Source: Priapulus caudatus
Lineage: Eukaryota > Priapulida > Priapulimorpha > Priapulimorphida > Priapulidae
Reading direction: 5' to 3'
DNA: 64,000 bases
NCBI RefSeq assembly: GCF_000485595.1
Contig: NW_014577944.1
Location: forward strand, 52,490 to 116,489
Below the pieces are notes generated by a model that saw only the letters and a program-made list of their open reading frames with translations, had not been told where the DNA came from and did not search any database. Of this stretch, positions 31,447 through 44,105 are shown one piece after another; position 1 is the first letter of the stretch; the number at the start of each line of letters is the position of its first letter. The position numbers and the translations under genes were made by a program.

Positions 31447-31633
31447 CACCGTATCCCCCGCGACCCCCTTCCTGCCACCCCGTCTATACCCGTCAATTCA
31501 GCAAGATGAGGGCGAGAATGAAATGCGAGGCATGACACACGCTCACCCACTTGCGACTCGGGAGAATAACGCTCCGATTGAAATGAAACCGTTGGCGCAT
31601 AGTAAGAATTATGCTAAGAAGTATGCAGACTAA
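31447..31633 (+). pseudogene. Possible env cytoplasmic tail
   Basis: An open segment beginning exactly where the cassette intron is interrupted, encoding PRLYPSIQQDEGENEMRG and ending in KPLAHSKNYAKKYAD and a stop. Short tails with tyrosine motifs end many errantivirus Env proteins, and the env at 21.7 kb lacks its tail. I cannot show they belong together. Confidence 0.3.
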
Positions 31634-31973
31634 ACTACACCATAGTCATAAGAATAGTTATGTACGTGTGGTGTTTCGGTCAATGTGTTCACGATAATGC
31701 ACTAAGTGTTATTATATCACAATGTATGCACTATATTACTCTATTACACGATATGTCTCACGTCTAACGCACTAGTATGTGTCACACAGAATTGTTACGT
31801 CACGTCATTACGGCACACTAACTCACAGGGTTCGAATGCATATATGTACGTTTGTTGTTGTACGCACGCTATGTTTTGAGTGCCACTAACCACCGTTTCC
31901 GTATTATGTATTACGTGTGATGTCTTATATATTATGTATCACAGTGGAATAACCTAGCGTCTTTTGAAGCACC
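31634..31973. other. Unassigned AT-rich segment
   Basis: No coding text. Several palindromic ACGTGTG/CACACG words and TATATATTATG near 31925. It may be LTR sequence of the element whose env tail precedes it, but no LTR ends are clear. Confidence 0.3.
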
Positions 31974-32739
31974 ATGAGCATCAGCAGAGAAGAGTGGACG
32001 CAGGAGTTGCAGGCGGTGCTCAACCAGGTCAGCACGCGGAGGCACCGCGCGCACACAACGGCGCGGGACGCGCATGGAGAGCCGCCCCACAAGCGGTACT
32101 GCAAGCCCGCCGCCGCCGCCACGCCGCCACTGCCGCCGTCGACCGTCGCCGCCACGACCGTCGCCGACCGCCGCCGCTACGCCGTCACTCCCGCCGTCGA
32201 TCCTTGCCGACGCTGCCGCGAGACAGGCGACCAGCAACGCCCCCGCCACGACCACCACGCTGTGCACGCAATGTGTGCTATGCCCGTGCCGGAGCCGCGT
32301 GCAGGCAACGCCGCTCGTCGCCACGGTCAGGCCATGCACCTTAACGGCCGCAGCTGTCGCTACCGCCGCCAACACCGCCGTAGTCACCGCCGCCGTGCAA
32401 CAGACACTAGGCCACATGCGCAACGGCAGGCCCGCGCACGCCACACCGCGCCTCATCTTCGGGCCTGTAGGCGAACAGGTCGCCTATGCCTCCTGGCACC
32501 ACTACTTTCACGACATTTTGAAGTTCCGCCGCCTCAACCCGGGTTTCACCATAGTGCACGTAGCGAGTAACTACCTGGCATTGAAAGTGGTGCCAGAGGA
32601 AGCCGCGCCACGCATCGGCCTGGCATGGGAGAATCAGCATCGCCCAGTCCATCTGGTCCAGGAGGAGGACTGGATGGTTAGCGAGGACGAGGAGGAAGAG
32701 GAGGGAGGAGAGCGACTCTTCTTCCCCGGCCACCATTGA
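31974..32739 (+). CDS. GC-rich ORF of unknown function, probably frameshifted
   Basis: Two overlapping plus frames share the region. The frame starting at ATG 31974 (MSISREEWTQELQAVLNQVS) looks protein-like at its beginning; the frame from ATG 32074 looks protein-like at its end, from about 32430: ATPRLIFGPVGEQVAYASWH, FRRLNPGFTIVHVASNYLAL, then an acidic tail DEEEEEGGE and stop at 32737-32739. The middle is Ala/Thr/Pro/Arg repeats in either frame. I suspect one protein of ~250 residues with a frameshift or slippage in the GC-rich centre. It is much richer in GC than its neighbours, suggesting a foreign origin. No domain recognised. Confidence 0.4.
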
Positions 32740-32964
32740 GGAGGATGACAAGGATGACGACGACCACCACGACGACGACGGCTGCAACGCCAGATTAGTT
32801 AAGGTTTTTGTTTTTTTTGTATGATTGTATGATTGTATGATTGTTCATGAGTTGTATTGTAAGTCACATTAATAGGTAGTTAGTTAAGAGGGTGATGGGA
32901 GCACACAAAAAAGTATTGAGTCGCGGCGCTTCAAAGCGTGCAAACTGCCGTCAGGGAAGGTCGT

Positions 32965-35900
32965 TAAAATGTGTGAGAAAACACGTTAGATCTTTTAATC
33001 AATCCACACTTACGAGTGTTCGCAGTAGCTGTCTCTCTGTAACCGGCGGCATAGCAGCAGCTTAGGCTTTCTATTTGATGGCTGAGCGCTGTTCGGTTCC
33101 GTTTAGAGTTGTAGCACATGAATAAAAAGAATAACAGTAGCAAGTTGATTTTATTATAGACATGACATGTTAGGTACAAAATGTAGTTATGAAATGAATT
33201 AAACCAGATTGAGTCCTAGGCTTGCAAACTCAAAACTCGCCTCAAGGGAAGTGGAAAATGTTGTGATAAAAGCTACGTTAGAATCAATGCAATGCCACAC
33301 TTTTACGAGTTTCGAGTTAGCTGTCTCTGACTGAACCGCGGCAGCTAGCCAGGGCCCTAAGGCTTTCCATTGATGGCTCCACTGAGGCTTTAATTCGGTA
33401 TCGCGCAATACTGCACGAGTCATACGGCTTTCAAACGGGCAGAGTATGAAATAGTAAAGATTACGCTATTGCAGTTAAGCATTAGTAGCACATCATGTAG
33501 AGAAAGATACCGGAGTACGGATCGCGCATACGCAGTTCATGCAAGAAAATTTACACTGTTTTAAAAGACTTCTTGACTGGGGCGGTCGCAGTTGGCGTCT
33601 CAGCAAGATGCTACTGTGGAAATCGAGTGTGATGTCGAACCTGTCTTCTCCGGTTGTTTACTGCTTTTTCTGTAGAAAATAGTTAAAAACTGGTTACATT
33701 GGCACAACACAATTGAAATGGATATCCGACAAAGTAAGCTGGTGTTTTGAGACCAAGGTCTTATTTTAAGTTAAAAAGTCAGCTTTAACGCGAGGGAACA
33801 TGGTTGTGGAAAGTTCTGAATTAAGGGATCAGGCAACAGTCATGTCAAGCTAAAACGTTCGAAGTGGCGGTGTCCAATATATTCTCGTCTATGCCACATA
33901 TGAAAGCACTCTGGGTCTGGTTCTGGGGCCTTGCTTTCTAGTTTGGGCATATTCTGGGTATGGCAATACGCAGTTTTGGGGTTGAATACAGGTACTTCGC
34001 ATTCCAATGAGTTCCCCCTAAAGATTTAATACAAGTAGATAAATGATTCGCAAATTAGGGAAAAATAACCATGTTTATAGGCTACGAGATAAGCGCGTGT
34101 ACGGCGAGCCAATGAATCAGAACGTTGTTGTACTTCTACTAATACCTCCTATTGCACGATGACTCTAACTTGGCTGCGAGAGATAAGCGTGAAATTTAAC
34201 CGGAATGCGCCTTTTGATGACAGTGCGAGTGGCCGGGAGTGAAAATTATGGACGCTACTATTGTAATTTATGTTTAATAATATTGAAGCATTTTCTTACG
34301 GCAGTATACGCCACTTGGCGATGCGTAATCGTAACAGCCGCTCTCCAAACACACTTTCCATGTTGAGCTGATTCAGGGTCTTGGTGCTCCGATGCAGGCC
34401 CACTGTATGTACATTGGCTCTCTGTCTGCATTCCAACAAGCGTCCCTTCTCCCGATCAGCAATTCCCGGCAAAATCCCATCTAAACACCATGGCTTGAAA
34501 GTGGTCGCAATTCAACTGTCCGTAACCTGAGATAGAAATAAATGAGATAGCTATATCTTAGATGCACTAAAATACACTTAATGTGAAACCATATTGACAT
34601 ATATGCAACAGGAGGATGAAAAATATGCCCAAAACGCGGACGATTTTGCAAATTCAAATTTGGAAGGAACTCTAAGGGTAATACGGTTAAATCGATATAC
34701 TTCCTGAGAGAAACTGATTCCGTCTAGGGACGATGACGGCGAGCGAAATTTAAGAATGCAAATAGCCTATGCACAGAAAAAGATTAATTAAACGAAATTC
34801 AAATTCACATCACCAGGGAAAAGGCCAATTCCTGGTAGAGGTATGAAAGGAAAGCTCGCCAATGAATTGTTGATACGCTGCGGGCAAAATCTGTAACCCA
34901 CGCGCGTCAAGTTTTAAATACGCCGGCCCCTTGGGCCACTAATTAGCGAGTTTGGTGTACAGTTTTGCACATTTTTCGGGATCCTGTAATGCACGGTATG
35001 TGTCTACATTGTTGTTTCGCCATATATTTCATCCAATCAAAACAGGGATCGATTAGGGGAACTAGCCAGTGGTAATCCATTCGGCCATGATTTGGGCCCG
35101 CGCTGTAACCGCACAGATGAGGTCTACTAGCAACTGGTCCGTCGTCTTGTTCTAAAGAAGACCGCGAGTCCTTTACCGACGACAGGTTACATGGCGCAAG
35201 TTCGTCGAAGCTTGGCAGATTCGCAAGGACTTGTGCAAATCTGTGAGATGTGGATGAGGAATTCCGTGTTTTTTTGCGCGTGCACGGAGACTAGGCGAGA
35301 ATCGCCAGCAATCCCAACTCCAAAGATACAAGCACTGAGCTGACGCATGTAACTTGGACATACAGCGGGTGTGGTTCTTGTAGTACACCCTCTCGCAAAG
35401 GCGCGGCATAAAATGCAGATATCAAGGCGCACTATGTAGTTCCGGCCAGTATGTGCATGGAACGTTAGTTTCACGGTAGCAGACAATTCTCGATCAACAG
35501 TACACGGATCAGTTGAGGTGGAAAGGTTTTTCTGCGTTGCCGGCCAGCTGTAAACGGTGGCAGCGACATATGCCGCGGCTGGCTACAGCAAGCGCGAAGG
35601 TTTTCGACGCTTCACCGACAGTCCTCACACTCATGCAAAACTTGCTCATAATAATTCTATTGCAATGTTGGTAACCCGGACCATGCTGGCAGCATTGCTT
35701 CACATGCCCGGTCCAACTTCCTTTGCTTACCTTGCGTGTTTTTGAGTCCATCTTTAGAATGGAAGCGTAACACGGGAGGTGATCGACGCCATGTCCCAGT
35801 TTCATCTGCGGCCGACGCTTGTGCAATTAACATCGAAGCAGAGTAGTACGCTGAAGGAGCCGACTTGTTTGGCGGCTAGCCGTTCAACAATCAGTGGGCA

Positions 35901-37203
35901 GCAGTCCCCACGAATTTCCTAGTTGATGTATGTTCAACAGGCCCTTCTGTCAGAGGCTGCACGCTGTGCAGGTAACTTTTGTACTAGATACAATGATCAC
36001 AACTCATCCATCTTTCACGCATGGGCTTCCTTCCAGTTTTCCGCTGCATCTGTAGTAAGGTACTTTCCCCTTGCCCACGATGGTCGCAACATTCAGTTAT
36101 TGAGACCTTTCCGATCAGCAGCAAGCTTCTTGGGTGGCATGCATGCAGGGAAACGGCGAGTTGATGTGGCACATCCGCATTTGACAAGAACTATGGAATC
36201 ATGACCACAACGCGCTGACCCTTTTCGAAAGACTATTATTCACCGGCATAGATATTCCGTTCGCGAGATATAATCGTCTGTCTAATGTCCAGAACTTTGC
36301 GAAATCGTGTTTATACAATTCTGGACTGAAATGCAAGTCTTGCCCTGTGACAGAATGCGCAAATGCGGGCTATTTTTATACTTGTTTTACTGCCAGAATA
36401 TTCACTGGGGCACCCACAAACTAGATGTCGTGTCCAAAAGAATTTCTCAACATTCGGTGCTGTGTCCTGTAGTTTCGTTTCCGGCTTTCGGGATGCGCAC
36501 ATTGTAGAGACTTTTGAACCAAGTCACCAGTACGGCGCTGGTTCTTTTTCCTTGTGAGGTAGGGCCTTAGAAAACACTGCGTGGTCCTCGGAGGAGGTAA
36601 AAGCGGAATTTCTCAGCAGCTGCCGCAGGTAGAGGCACAGTTTTCTTGTTTTGGCGCTGAAGTTTCGGACAGGCAACATGTCCCAGGTTTTGGTGGGCTG
36701 GTATTGAATGTCGTGTAGCAGCGACTTCGGATACCGACGGTTGAAATTGAGCTAAATTATTAACAAGAATATAAATATATTTTACTTGCAATATAACCGG
36801 TGCATGCGCTATTCAAGATTGATTAATATTGATTTAAATATTAGACTGCAAATAATTAATAGATAGTACAGCATGAAAGCAAAGATATCAAATAGATACA
36901 GTAGAATAATAAATGAATTTTAAGATGAGCCGATAATTATTTATTATATGCTATGCATTAACCTTATTTAAGGAATAGTGAAAGACACCCTATATACAAG
37001 GACCTATATAAAGGTATAAATCTAGCACTATGGCAAGACGAGCATATTAGGGGAATTCATCTTTGTTTTTTCAAATCACAGACGGATTTCAATATCAGTT
37101 AGCATTTAGTTAGCAGCTATGATGAAAAGAAAAACAGTATAGCGAATTGATTTAATTATAGACTATACAATGTAGGTACCATGTAGTTTGAAATGAATTT
37201 ACC
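32965..37203 (-). pseudogene. Inverted, indel-ridden copy of the transposase-like gene (28.0-31.4 kb)
   Basis: On the minus strand this reads as the exons and introns of 28.05-31.44 kb, plus cassette copies at its start, in the same order. Landmarks: the GCCAACTGCGACCGCCCC linker near 33575, the CATGGTGTTTAGATGGGAT region near 34490, and the KPETKLQDTAPNVEKFF segment near 36460. It even shares cassette variants with 31.3 kb (GCGCGAT-CCGAAT). Differences are mostly single-base insertions spread evenly over exons and introns, and every frame breaks within a few dozen codons. It ends at a 25-N gap. This texture fits unpolished long-read gap filling better than evolutionary decay. Confidence 0.75.
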
Positions 37204-37228
37204 NNNNNNNNNNNNNNNNNNNNNNNNN
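37204..37228. other. Assembly gap, 25 N
   Basis: Placeholder gap of the same size as that at 20383. Confidence 1.
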
Positions 37229-39190
37229 ATAGCAATACAAAATGGAAAAACTACTGCATTAGTCTTCATTTCAACACCATATTCTATCTAAAATACAAAC
37301 GAGAAAACATTGACTAACCAGGATTCTTATACTTGGCGGAAGATCGTCTTCAATCGTAGGTGCGAAACAGCCAGTGTTCAATCTTAACCCCATGTGTTCG
37401 TCACCCTAGCCTCTTCTCCAAAAAATCATGTTTTGCGGGCTCGACGGCAAATGTTTTGGTGTCCGGGGACGTGAGAAAATTTGGGCCGTTGGGTTGCCGA
37501 ATTTCATTTTTATGCCTACTTCATATCTGAGTTGGTCTCTCGTATATGAAAGGCTAATATTACTATGCGCAATTCTCTCCGATCATTCCATTACCATTAA
37601 GCAAATAATTCATGAGATTTCCCTTGAACTGCGTTAGATTCCGACACGCAAACAAATCATTATGTCTGACTTGGGCCTGCAATTCTTCCCATCGAATTTC
37701 GTTACATACAGCTTCATGCCTCGGATCATAACTACAAATGATATACTGCAGATCTGAAACAACTAATTCCACTCTCTGCATTTCACCTCATAAAAAGGTA
37801 AACTGAAGAGTGATCTAGCGCTTAACAACTATTGAATTCATATTTAGATAGAACATTACAAATCGTGTATTGTCAACATCAAATTGGGGGCAAGTGTCTA
37901 CACATCGCACTCAACGCTCTCTTAACAAACAATTGACACAACTGAACACTCGTCACAGTCTGCCTTGTCATCATTTGAAAACCAATCTTGTCTCATTAGG
38001 AATACTCATGACACTCAGAAATTGTATATTATGACACTAGAAACCAAACCTATGGAAACCTAAACAATTTAATGCGAATTCGACTCCGAGACTTAGACAG
38101 ACACAATTTACTACCTTCTGTCATCATTGTCGCAATTGGAATTCAACCTCTGGAGACTGGACAGACAAATTTTACGCAACCTCTATGTCATTACTTGGTC
38201 CTGGACATTCAACTCTGAGACTGGACAGACAAATCTTACAACCTTTTATGTCATATTGTCCCATGGAAATTCAACCCTGAGACTAGACAGACGAAATTAC
38301 AAGCTTTGTCATCGGTGCTTCCATCACTGCGCCTAAGGCGTATGCCGGCTGTGCAAACAATGTTGTGATTCTCTTCAAATCCTCCCTTCTCAGATGAGTG
38401 ACGATTGATTGTGATGTGCGGTGTGGCATGAAGCCAATTCAGTGGGGGGGCTCATCGATGGGAGCGTTGTGGCGGCGGGAAATAAATCGTGTCCCCAAGT
38501 CTTCACTCGTGTCGAAGTCACTGTCTTGTTTCACAATCTGTTCACGCCGGGGCTTGTCCTGGGTTCTTAGGAATGGTATCTGTAATTCTGGCCGTGTAGG
38601 TCCAGTCATCGTTGCGTATCTTGAGAACGAAGGCCTTTCAAATCATAATCGTGCTATTCATGGCAATATGAAACCATACCACTGAAAAAACCCCTTCATT
38701 TCCACCCATGTCAAAGATCGGGGGTTCTGAGGCCCAATACGCGGTCTTCTACCACGTCCTGACGACACTCTGGACCAAGTGATTCACAACTTTCTGAATT
38801 GGCGGCGACAATCATACTGATGCCTCAGGTCACGAGGGGATGCGACCATAAAACCTTCACGGACCATACCCACGGCTTTCGTGGAGCATCTTTCGCACAT
38901 ATCTGATTTCAACGTACCCTCACTGGTTTTACGACTTAACCTCACAGATCTATAACTGATTCAAATCCTCTCACTCACGACGATGGATCACATTTATGTT
39001 TGACCACTAGTCCCCGGCATTTGCTCCAGAATCTGCAACTGCTTAGAGAACCTGATTACCATCTTGATTGGCGTTCACCTTTCTCAACACACTGCTGTTT
39101 CTTGAGCACAACCACCAAGCCGCATCGACAGAGCCTCTTACCCATCGGTGGCTCTCAAACATCAATTGCCACGCACAGCCTTCAGTTGTC
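37229..39190. other. Region without recognised genes
   Basis: Mixed-composition sequence. A degenerate tandem unit GAGACT(G/A)GACAGAC with CAACCT-type spacers recurs several times between about 38090 and 38300. No exon is convincing. Confidence 0.4.
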
Positions 39191-40680
39191 CATCTGAATC
39201 TTGATCATGCTGATGAAAGCAATGTTTCGCATTTTTTCCATATGTGTTGCGCCACCCATCGCGACCAGAAGTAGACTGCGGCTGTCAAAGCGCCTGTCCC
39301 TTCTGTACGGTCAGTTCTAAGTACATTATTTAAGTGAATGCTACTGTTTGGAGTGTTCACCTGATGAATGAGCAAGGACATAATTTTGTCACAAATCAAT
39401 ATGCTCTGCCACCAACCTTGCGAAAACACAGGCTGTGTATTAGGGTGTATGTACTGGCAGCCAAGAATAGGCGCACTGCCTGAACAGCATTTTGCTGTCT
39501 ATTATCATAGTTTTCAGCGAGAAATCTATCTGGCTGGATGATGATTTCATTGGCTTTCAGGCTTGCTTTGAGGACCGCCTCGAAAGACGGGGCATGTGGT
39601 TTCTCTTCAGAAATACGAGTTGAATTTTTAACATTTTTTTTTTTTTCCATCACTGATCTGTTCTTGCAAGAGTGCTGACGACATTCACTACCAGAGAGAC
39701 TGATTGACCTCTTTGTCAGGATAACTTGCCTGCGTTTTTTTCCCCACTGGAAAAATGAGATGAAATGTACTTCTATTATTAGAGCGCGACATCAATAGGG
39801 GGGCTGGTCACATTTTTAGTGCAGGCGGACCAGTGGCACAGCTCGGTATTGTCATCAATGGTGAGCATGTTACGCCAGTTTTTAACAGATCATGACAGCT
39901 TTACTTTTGGAAGGCTTGGTGTGTCTCTGACACTGCATTGGTGCCTTCTCGCAATTCTAGTCCTGACTGCATTTATGCGCCTGAATAGGAGTTCAAGACT
40001 TTTTCACATTCTGTCACACAGACATCGATCTGGTGGTGGATATCTGGCCTGGATGATAGACATGCTCTTGTTGTCGCCGTGGTGATCAACCTATTGCTAG
40101 TTGTGGAAAACTTAATTTCTTTCCCAAATTTGGTTTCCTCCCTTCGGGCGGCCAAGCGTCGGGTGATTAGGATCGTCCTCTGGCGAGTGTGAGGATTTTG
40201 CACCAGCTCATTAAATGTCCAAAATAAGTAGGTGCTTTTGTCTTGCTAACAGCTATTCCCATCGGTGTCTTTTTCAGTATAAACCTGTTTTCTGTCCGGG
40301 GCATCGTATAGCTTATTATTTTCTCTCTCCAAATAAAAAAGAAATTACAAAGCTCCTTTTCTCTGCATCCAAGGCCCCAGGTCGCCTTGCGAGATTTCTG
40401 CCTTTGGAGATGGTATTTAACGTTTGGCACAAACGTTGGCCCTTTGGTTCTTTTGGGGTCAGATCATGAGGATTACCAGGATAATAATGCTCCATCATCT
40501 GGTTAAGTGTGTGTCCTTAGGATAAACTGCTCCTTTGCCCTTTTTTAGTGACCTTGCTTCGTGCAGACTTAGTCGCTGTATTGGTGTATCAGTATTGCTT
40601 CTTTGTCTTTCGCTCTCGCATGCCGTTTTTGCAAGCTGCTGGCCTGCGCTTTTTGAGCATTTTTCAGCTTTGGTTATCAT
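39190..40680 (-). pseudogene. Coding-like minus-strand text of unknown identity
   Basis: Several consecutive minus-strand frames look protein-like and hand over to each other by small shifts: 40680-40495 (ending GKGAVYPKDTHLTR), 40498-40316 (MEHYYPGNPHDLTPKEPKG ... RSFVISFLFGERK), 40390-40250 (KIISYTMPRTENRFILKKTP ... APTYFGHL), 40215-39973 (VQNPHTRQRTILITRR ... ECEKVLNSYSGA), then about 39960-39860. A possible exon at 39622-39421 (PSFEAVLKASLKANEIIIQP ... STYTLIHSL) ends in a donor-like CGCAAG/GTTGGT. I do not recognise the protein. It is in the sense orientation of the 24-kb element, so it could be the element's own gene, or an unrelated gene decayed by frameshifts. Confidence 0.35.
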
Positions 40681-42660
40681 AGCACTTCGATGATTTTGGT
40701 GTTCCTTTCGAATTCGGCATCTTCTCTCGTTTACGTTCTCCGTGGGAGTCGTGTTCCTTTCTCGAGTATCTGCTCTGCACTTTTCAGCATTGGGTATTTT
40801 ATTTTTCTCTTTGGCTGTGGCCGGCCCTATGGTTTTACTGCGAAAAGGAAAAACCGTATAATAGGAATATGGCAGATTGAGACCAGATAAAAAATACCGG
40901 TTTCTCTCATTTTCAAAAAGTTGTAGAGGCCAGCTGAAACCATAAATACATCATTTTGCCCCATTTGGACAGCCTATAAAATCTCAGTGGTTGGGACTAT
41001 GGTCAGCAGATTTTAGGCTAAAAGCTATTTGGTGCTATCATCTCCTTTTTATAAAAACTGCTGCTTCATTTATAATCACTATAATCATTACATTTCTAAT
41101 TTTGCAGTCTGGCTGGTGAGTGGCCTGAAGTTAAAAAATTCTATGATTCAAATTCCACGTGGATGGGGTGGTGGTAGCGATGCGTGTGTGGTCCTTGTGT
41201 TGATGATAGGAGGCGAAGTAAGTCCGGCCACCTCATGCACAAATTTAGTGCAACTGACACCTATTGCCATATTATACCAAACACCTCCCTTTGGGGTACT
41301 CACCTTCGTGTATGAAGAAGACTCAAATCCCGACGTGGCATAGATGTGGTGTGTGGTTGGGGCGGGTGACTTCAGAGGGTAGGCGTTGATTCATTTTGGT
41401 GTCGCGACGGAAATAGTTTTTGTGTCGGACGGGAATTATTTGTCATTAAGCTCGGAGTTGCTGTGTGGCGTGTAGGAGGGTTATAACCATTTATAATAAC
41501 GTTAGATTGAGGTGTGGGCGTGGTTCGGGCGTTGGGTGTAATTATCTTCTTCATAGCTTAAGCAGGTTTTAAATTTTTTCCAATAACGTGAGTGACTTTC
41601 TATACAAACTTTTGCCATACAAAATGGAAAATTGTGGGGGTTATGCGATGTATTGTGATGCAAATTTTGTGGCGCGTTATTAATATACATAGTGCACAAG
41701 CGTTTTATTGATCCAATAATCTATATCGTGCGTGGAGTGGATGCGTAGGGTAGACTAGACTGTGAAAAGCTGTTAAAATTATTCTTCAAAGAAAATCTGA
41801 CGAAATTTACAATTTCATCCGACACGCAAACTCCCATGAAATTTTTGCCACTTTGTCATGCGAAAACTAGCGGCAGTGGAGGTGGGTGGCTGGGGTGATT
41901 ATTTTCACGAAAGAATTCTAACAAGGGGCTGGGGGTTGAGCTGCTGCCATAGATGAGATGGTAGCGACAGATCGGAAGTAGAGGGAAAGAATAAGGTTTT
42001 CAATTTGATTATCATTTTAAATTTTAGTTGAAATGACACTCGCCGTTTTTGAAATTACACCTTTACACTCGCCTCCATCCGAGCAAAAACCCTAAACTGT
42101 TTTTGCTTATAGTTGGGCATGGCCAATACTCCGGCAAAAGTCTTGTCTACTGCCAGCAGGCATGCCCATTAGGCTTTGTATTTTCTGGTTCTTGGCGAGT
42201 GCTTTAAAAATTTTATTGGGGGTAATAATTGTCTAATACCCGCCATTGATTCGATTTTCCTTGTGGCCTGGTTCGGACCATATCAGTATACCCATCACTG
42301 TATATTGATATCTGGAGCCTTTCGTAACAACTTTCAATTCATCACAAGGAATGGTGTTTCCGGAGATCTTGTTAATAAATTTTTCGCCAGCTTTATCATG
42401 TATGTATAGTTTTCAAAGCATAAACCGTTTAGATTTGCTAGTGCTAGTAAATCCTCAGTAAGGGTCATCGAAGTCGTGGGGGACGTTCAGATTGTGGCAA
42501 TGTGTAATAAGCTGTACGAAACAGGGGGTTGGTGTCCAGCGTGGATCATGGGAGTGAGGTCATCCATCTTCTTGAACCCTCTTCGATTAGGTTGTAGGGC
42601 GTTATTGTTTGCAGTGTCCCTGAGCACTCGGATGCTTAGTGTCGCTGGTGCAGCAGACTC
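40681..42660. other. Region without recognised genes
   Basis: AT-rich, with short unconnected open frames on both strands. A minus-strand frame at 42487-42669 is proline/leucine-mixed but has no motif. Confidence 0.4.
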
Positions 42661-42661
42661 T

Positions 42662-43265
42662 TTATGCAAACGTTACCGATTCTTTCTTTATCAGAAACAC
42701 GCCTAGTTACATTGGAAGAGGAAGTATAGGAGATTAATGAAGGACGGGTTACGACATTTTTTAATTTATTCTTGTTCTTAAAAAAAATCTGTCAAAAACA
42801 ATCTGTCTTAAAAAAATTCTTTGACTTTGTTATAAAAAATAATTTGTTTCAGAAGAAGGCTATTTCATTTGCTTACACATGTAGTGTTGTTAATTGTGAA
42901 TGATTACAACATAAGTAGTCTATACTTTCTTCTAAATCTTCACTCAGTATAGCATTAAAAAAATTGAAGTTTGAAAATGAAAAGAAATGACAATAAAGAA
43001 GTGAACTTACTGTTGATGTACTGCTCAACGCGATATTCTCCGTGGCGAGCGAGCTTGAGCGCAAATCTCCACAACGTGTTCTTGCTGAAGCTTACAACCC
43101 CAACCGTATGTTCAAATCTTTCTCCACTTGTGTCACTGTTTTGACTGTCGACTTCAGGGTTTTGGCTGTGTGCTGTTCGAGTCGTGTGATTGACTCGTTG
43201 GTGCTTGGAATCATCAAGTTCTTCAGTCAGGTCAGCCATCTTTCGCTCTGACTTGGGTGTCCGAA
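42662..43265 (-). CDS. Small two-exon gene start of unknown function
   Basis: Minus strand. An acceptor after a C-rich tract (CCCTTGACAG) opens an exon at 43265; the ATG is at 43239 and the frame runs MADLTEELDDSKHQRVNHTT through FSKNTLWRFALKLARHGEYR to a donor GTAAGTTC at 43010, 76 codons plus one base. A possible next exon from 42702 (acceptor AATGTAACTAG) keeps the phase and reaches a stop after 13 codons (42662). The product would be about 90 residues, acidic then basic. No family recognised. It is in the same orientation as the 24-kb element. Confidence 0.4.
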
Positions 43266-43570
43266 CTGTCAAGGGTAGGGGGGACGAATGGCTGCTACCG
43301 GTATCGTATCAGTGGCTTACCGCGTGAGTGTGTTCGACACTTTATCACCCCCTTCGCTAGTCGTGCTCGATGAACTATTGCACTCATAATAATACAGTCA
43401 CCATCACCGACCTCTCGCTCACCTCGTAGCTAGCTTCTCCCGCAACCTCTCACCTCTCTTAATGTCTACCCTTACAACCTAGCATCCGGGTGCTCGCAGA
43501 TATAGCATGTGCGATGGGGATTGCGTACAGTTATAGGCTACACGAGTCACCTCACATAACTTACCTGAGG

Positions 43571-43690
43571 TGGTTGCTGACGTTCGAGTCGACGGTTCTC
43601 AATTAGCTTCTCTGTATAATGTCTATCAGTGGCTGTGACACTAGTGGGCTCTCTTCTCTCTCTGGCGCACGACGCGCGGTATATATCGCG
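43571..43690 (-). promoter_or_regulatory. Possible TATA promoter and non-coding first exon
   Basis: Minus strand GCGATATATACCGCG (about 43676-43690) is a TATA-like box. About 100 bases further down, CCACCTCAG/GTAAGTTATG is a good donor near 43571, which could splice a leader exon to the exon at 43265. Motif-based only. Confidence 0.35.
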
Positions 43691-44105
43691 AATACGGTAG
43701 GCCCTCACGCCTCCCTGATTGTCCATCTTCCACCTAGCGCCTCCTACGATGCCTGATCTATACTTGCCCTATTTCCCTCCTGCCTACCCGTTACGACTGC
43801 CCATCAGCCTCGCCATATGACCAGCGGCCGAACATCAGACTGGTCTCCTAGCCTACTCTACAATTCGTTCGCTTCGCTGTATTACATTTCCCCGCAATAT
43901 CATGGACACAGTTGCAGAAGCCGTAGCTTGCTAGCGCGCACAACTTCGTTTATGCTGGACAGTTGTTGTAGTGCTTGAAGTATCGTTATTTTCCATATGA
44001 AGTTTTTCATTATTACTTTTTTCTCTTGGCGTTTTCCGTTTCTTTATTTTCTATATTTGATTTTCTGTGCATCTTTCTCTCTTTGATTTTGTTTCTTTGT
44101 GCTGG

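Noticed and set aside
35173..36791. Minus-strand genes in the inverted copy
   Set aside because: Each short frame is a piece of the same exon cut by one-base insertions.
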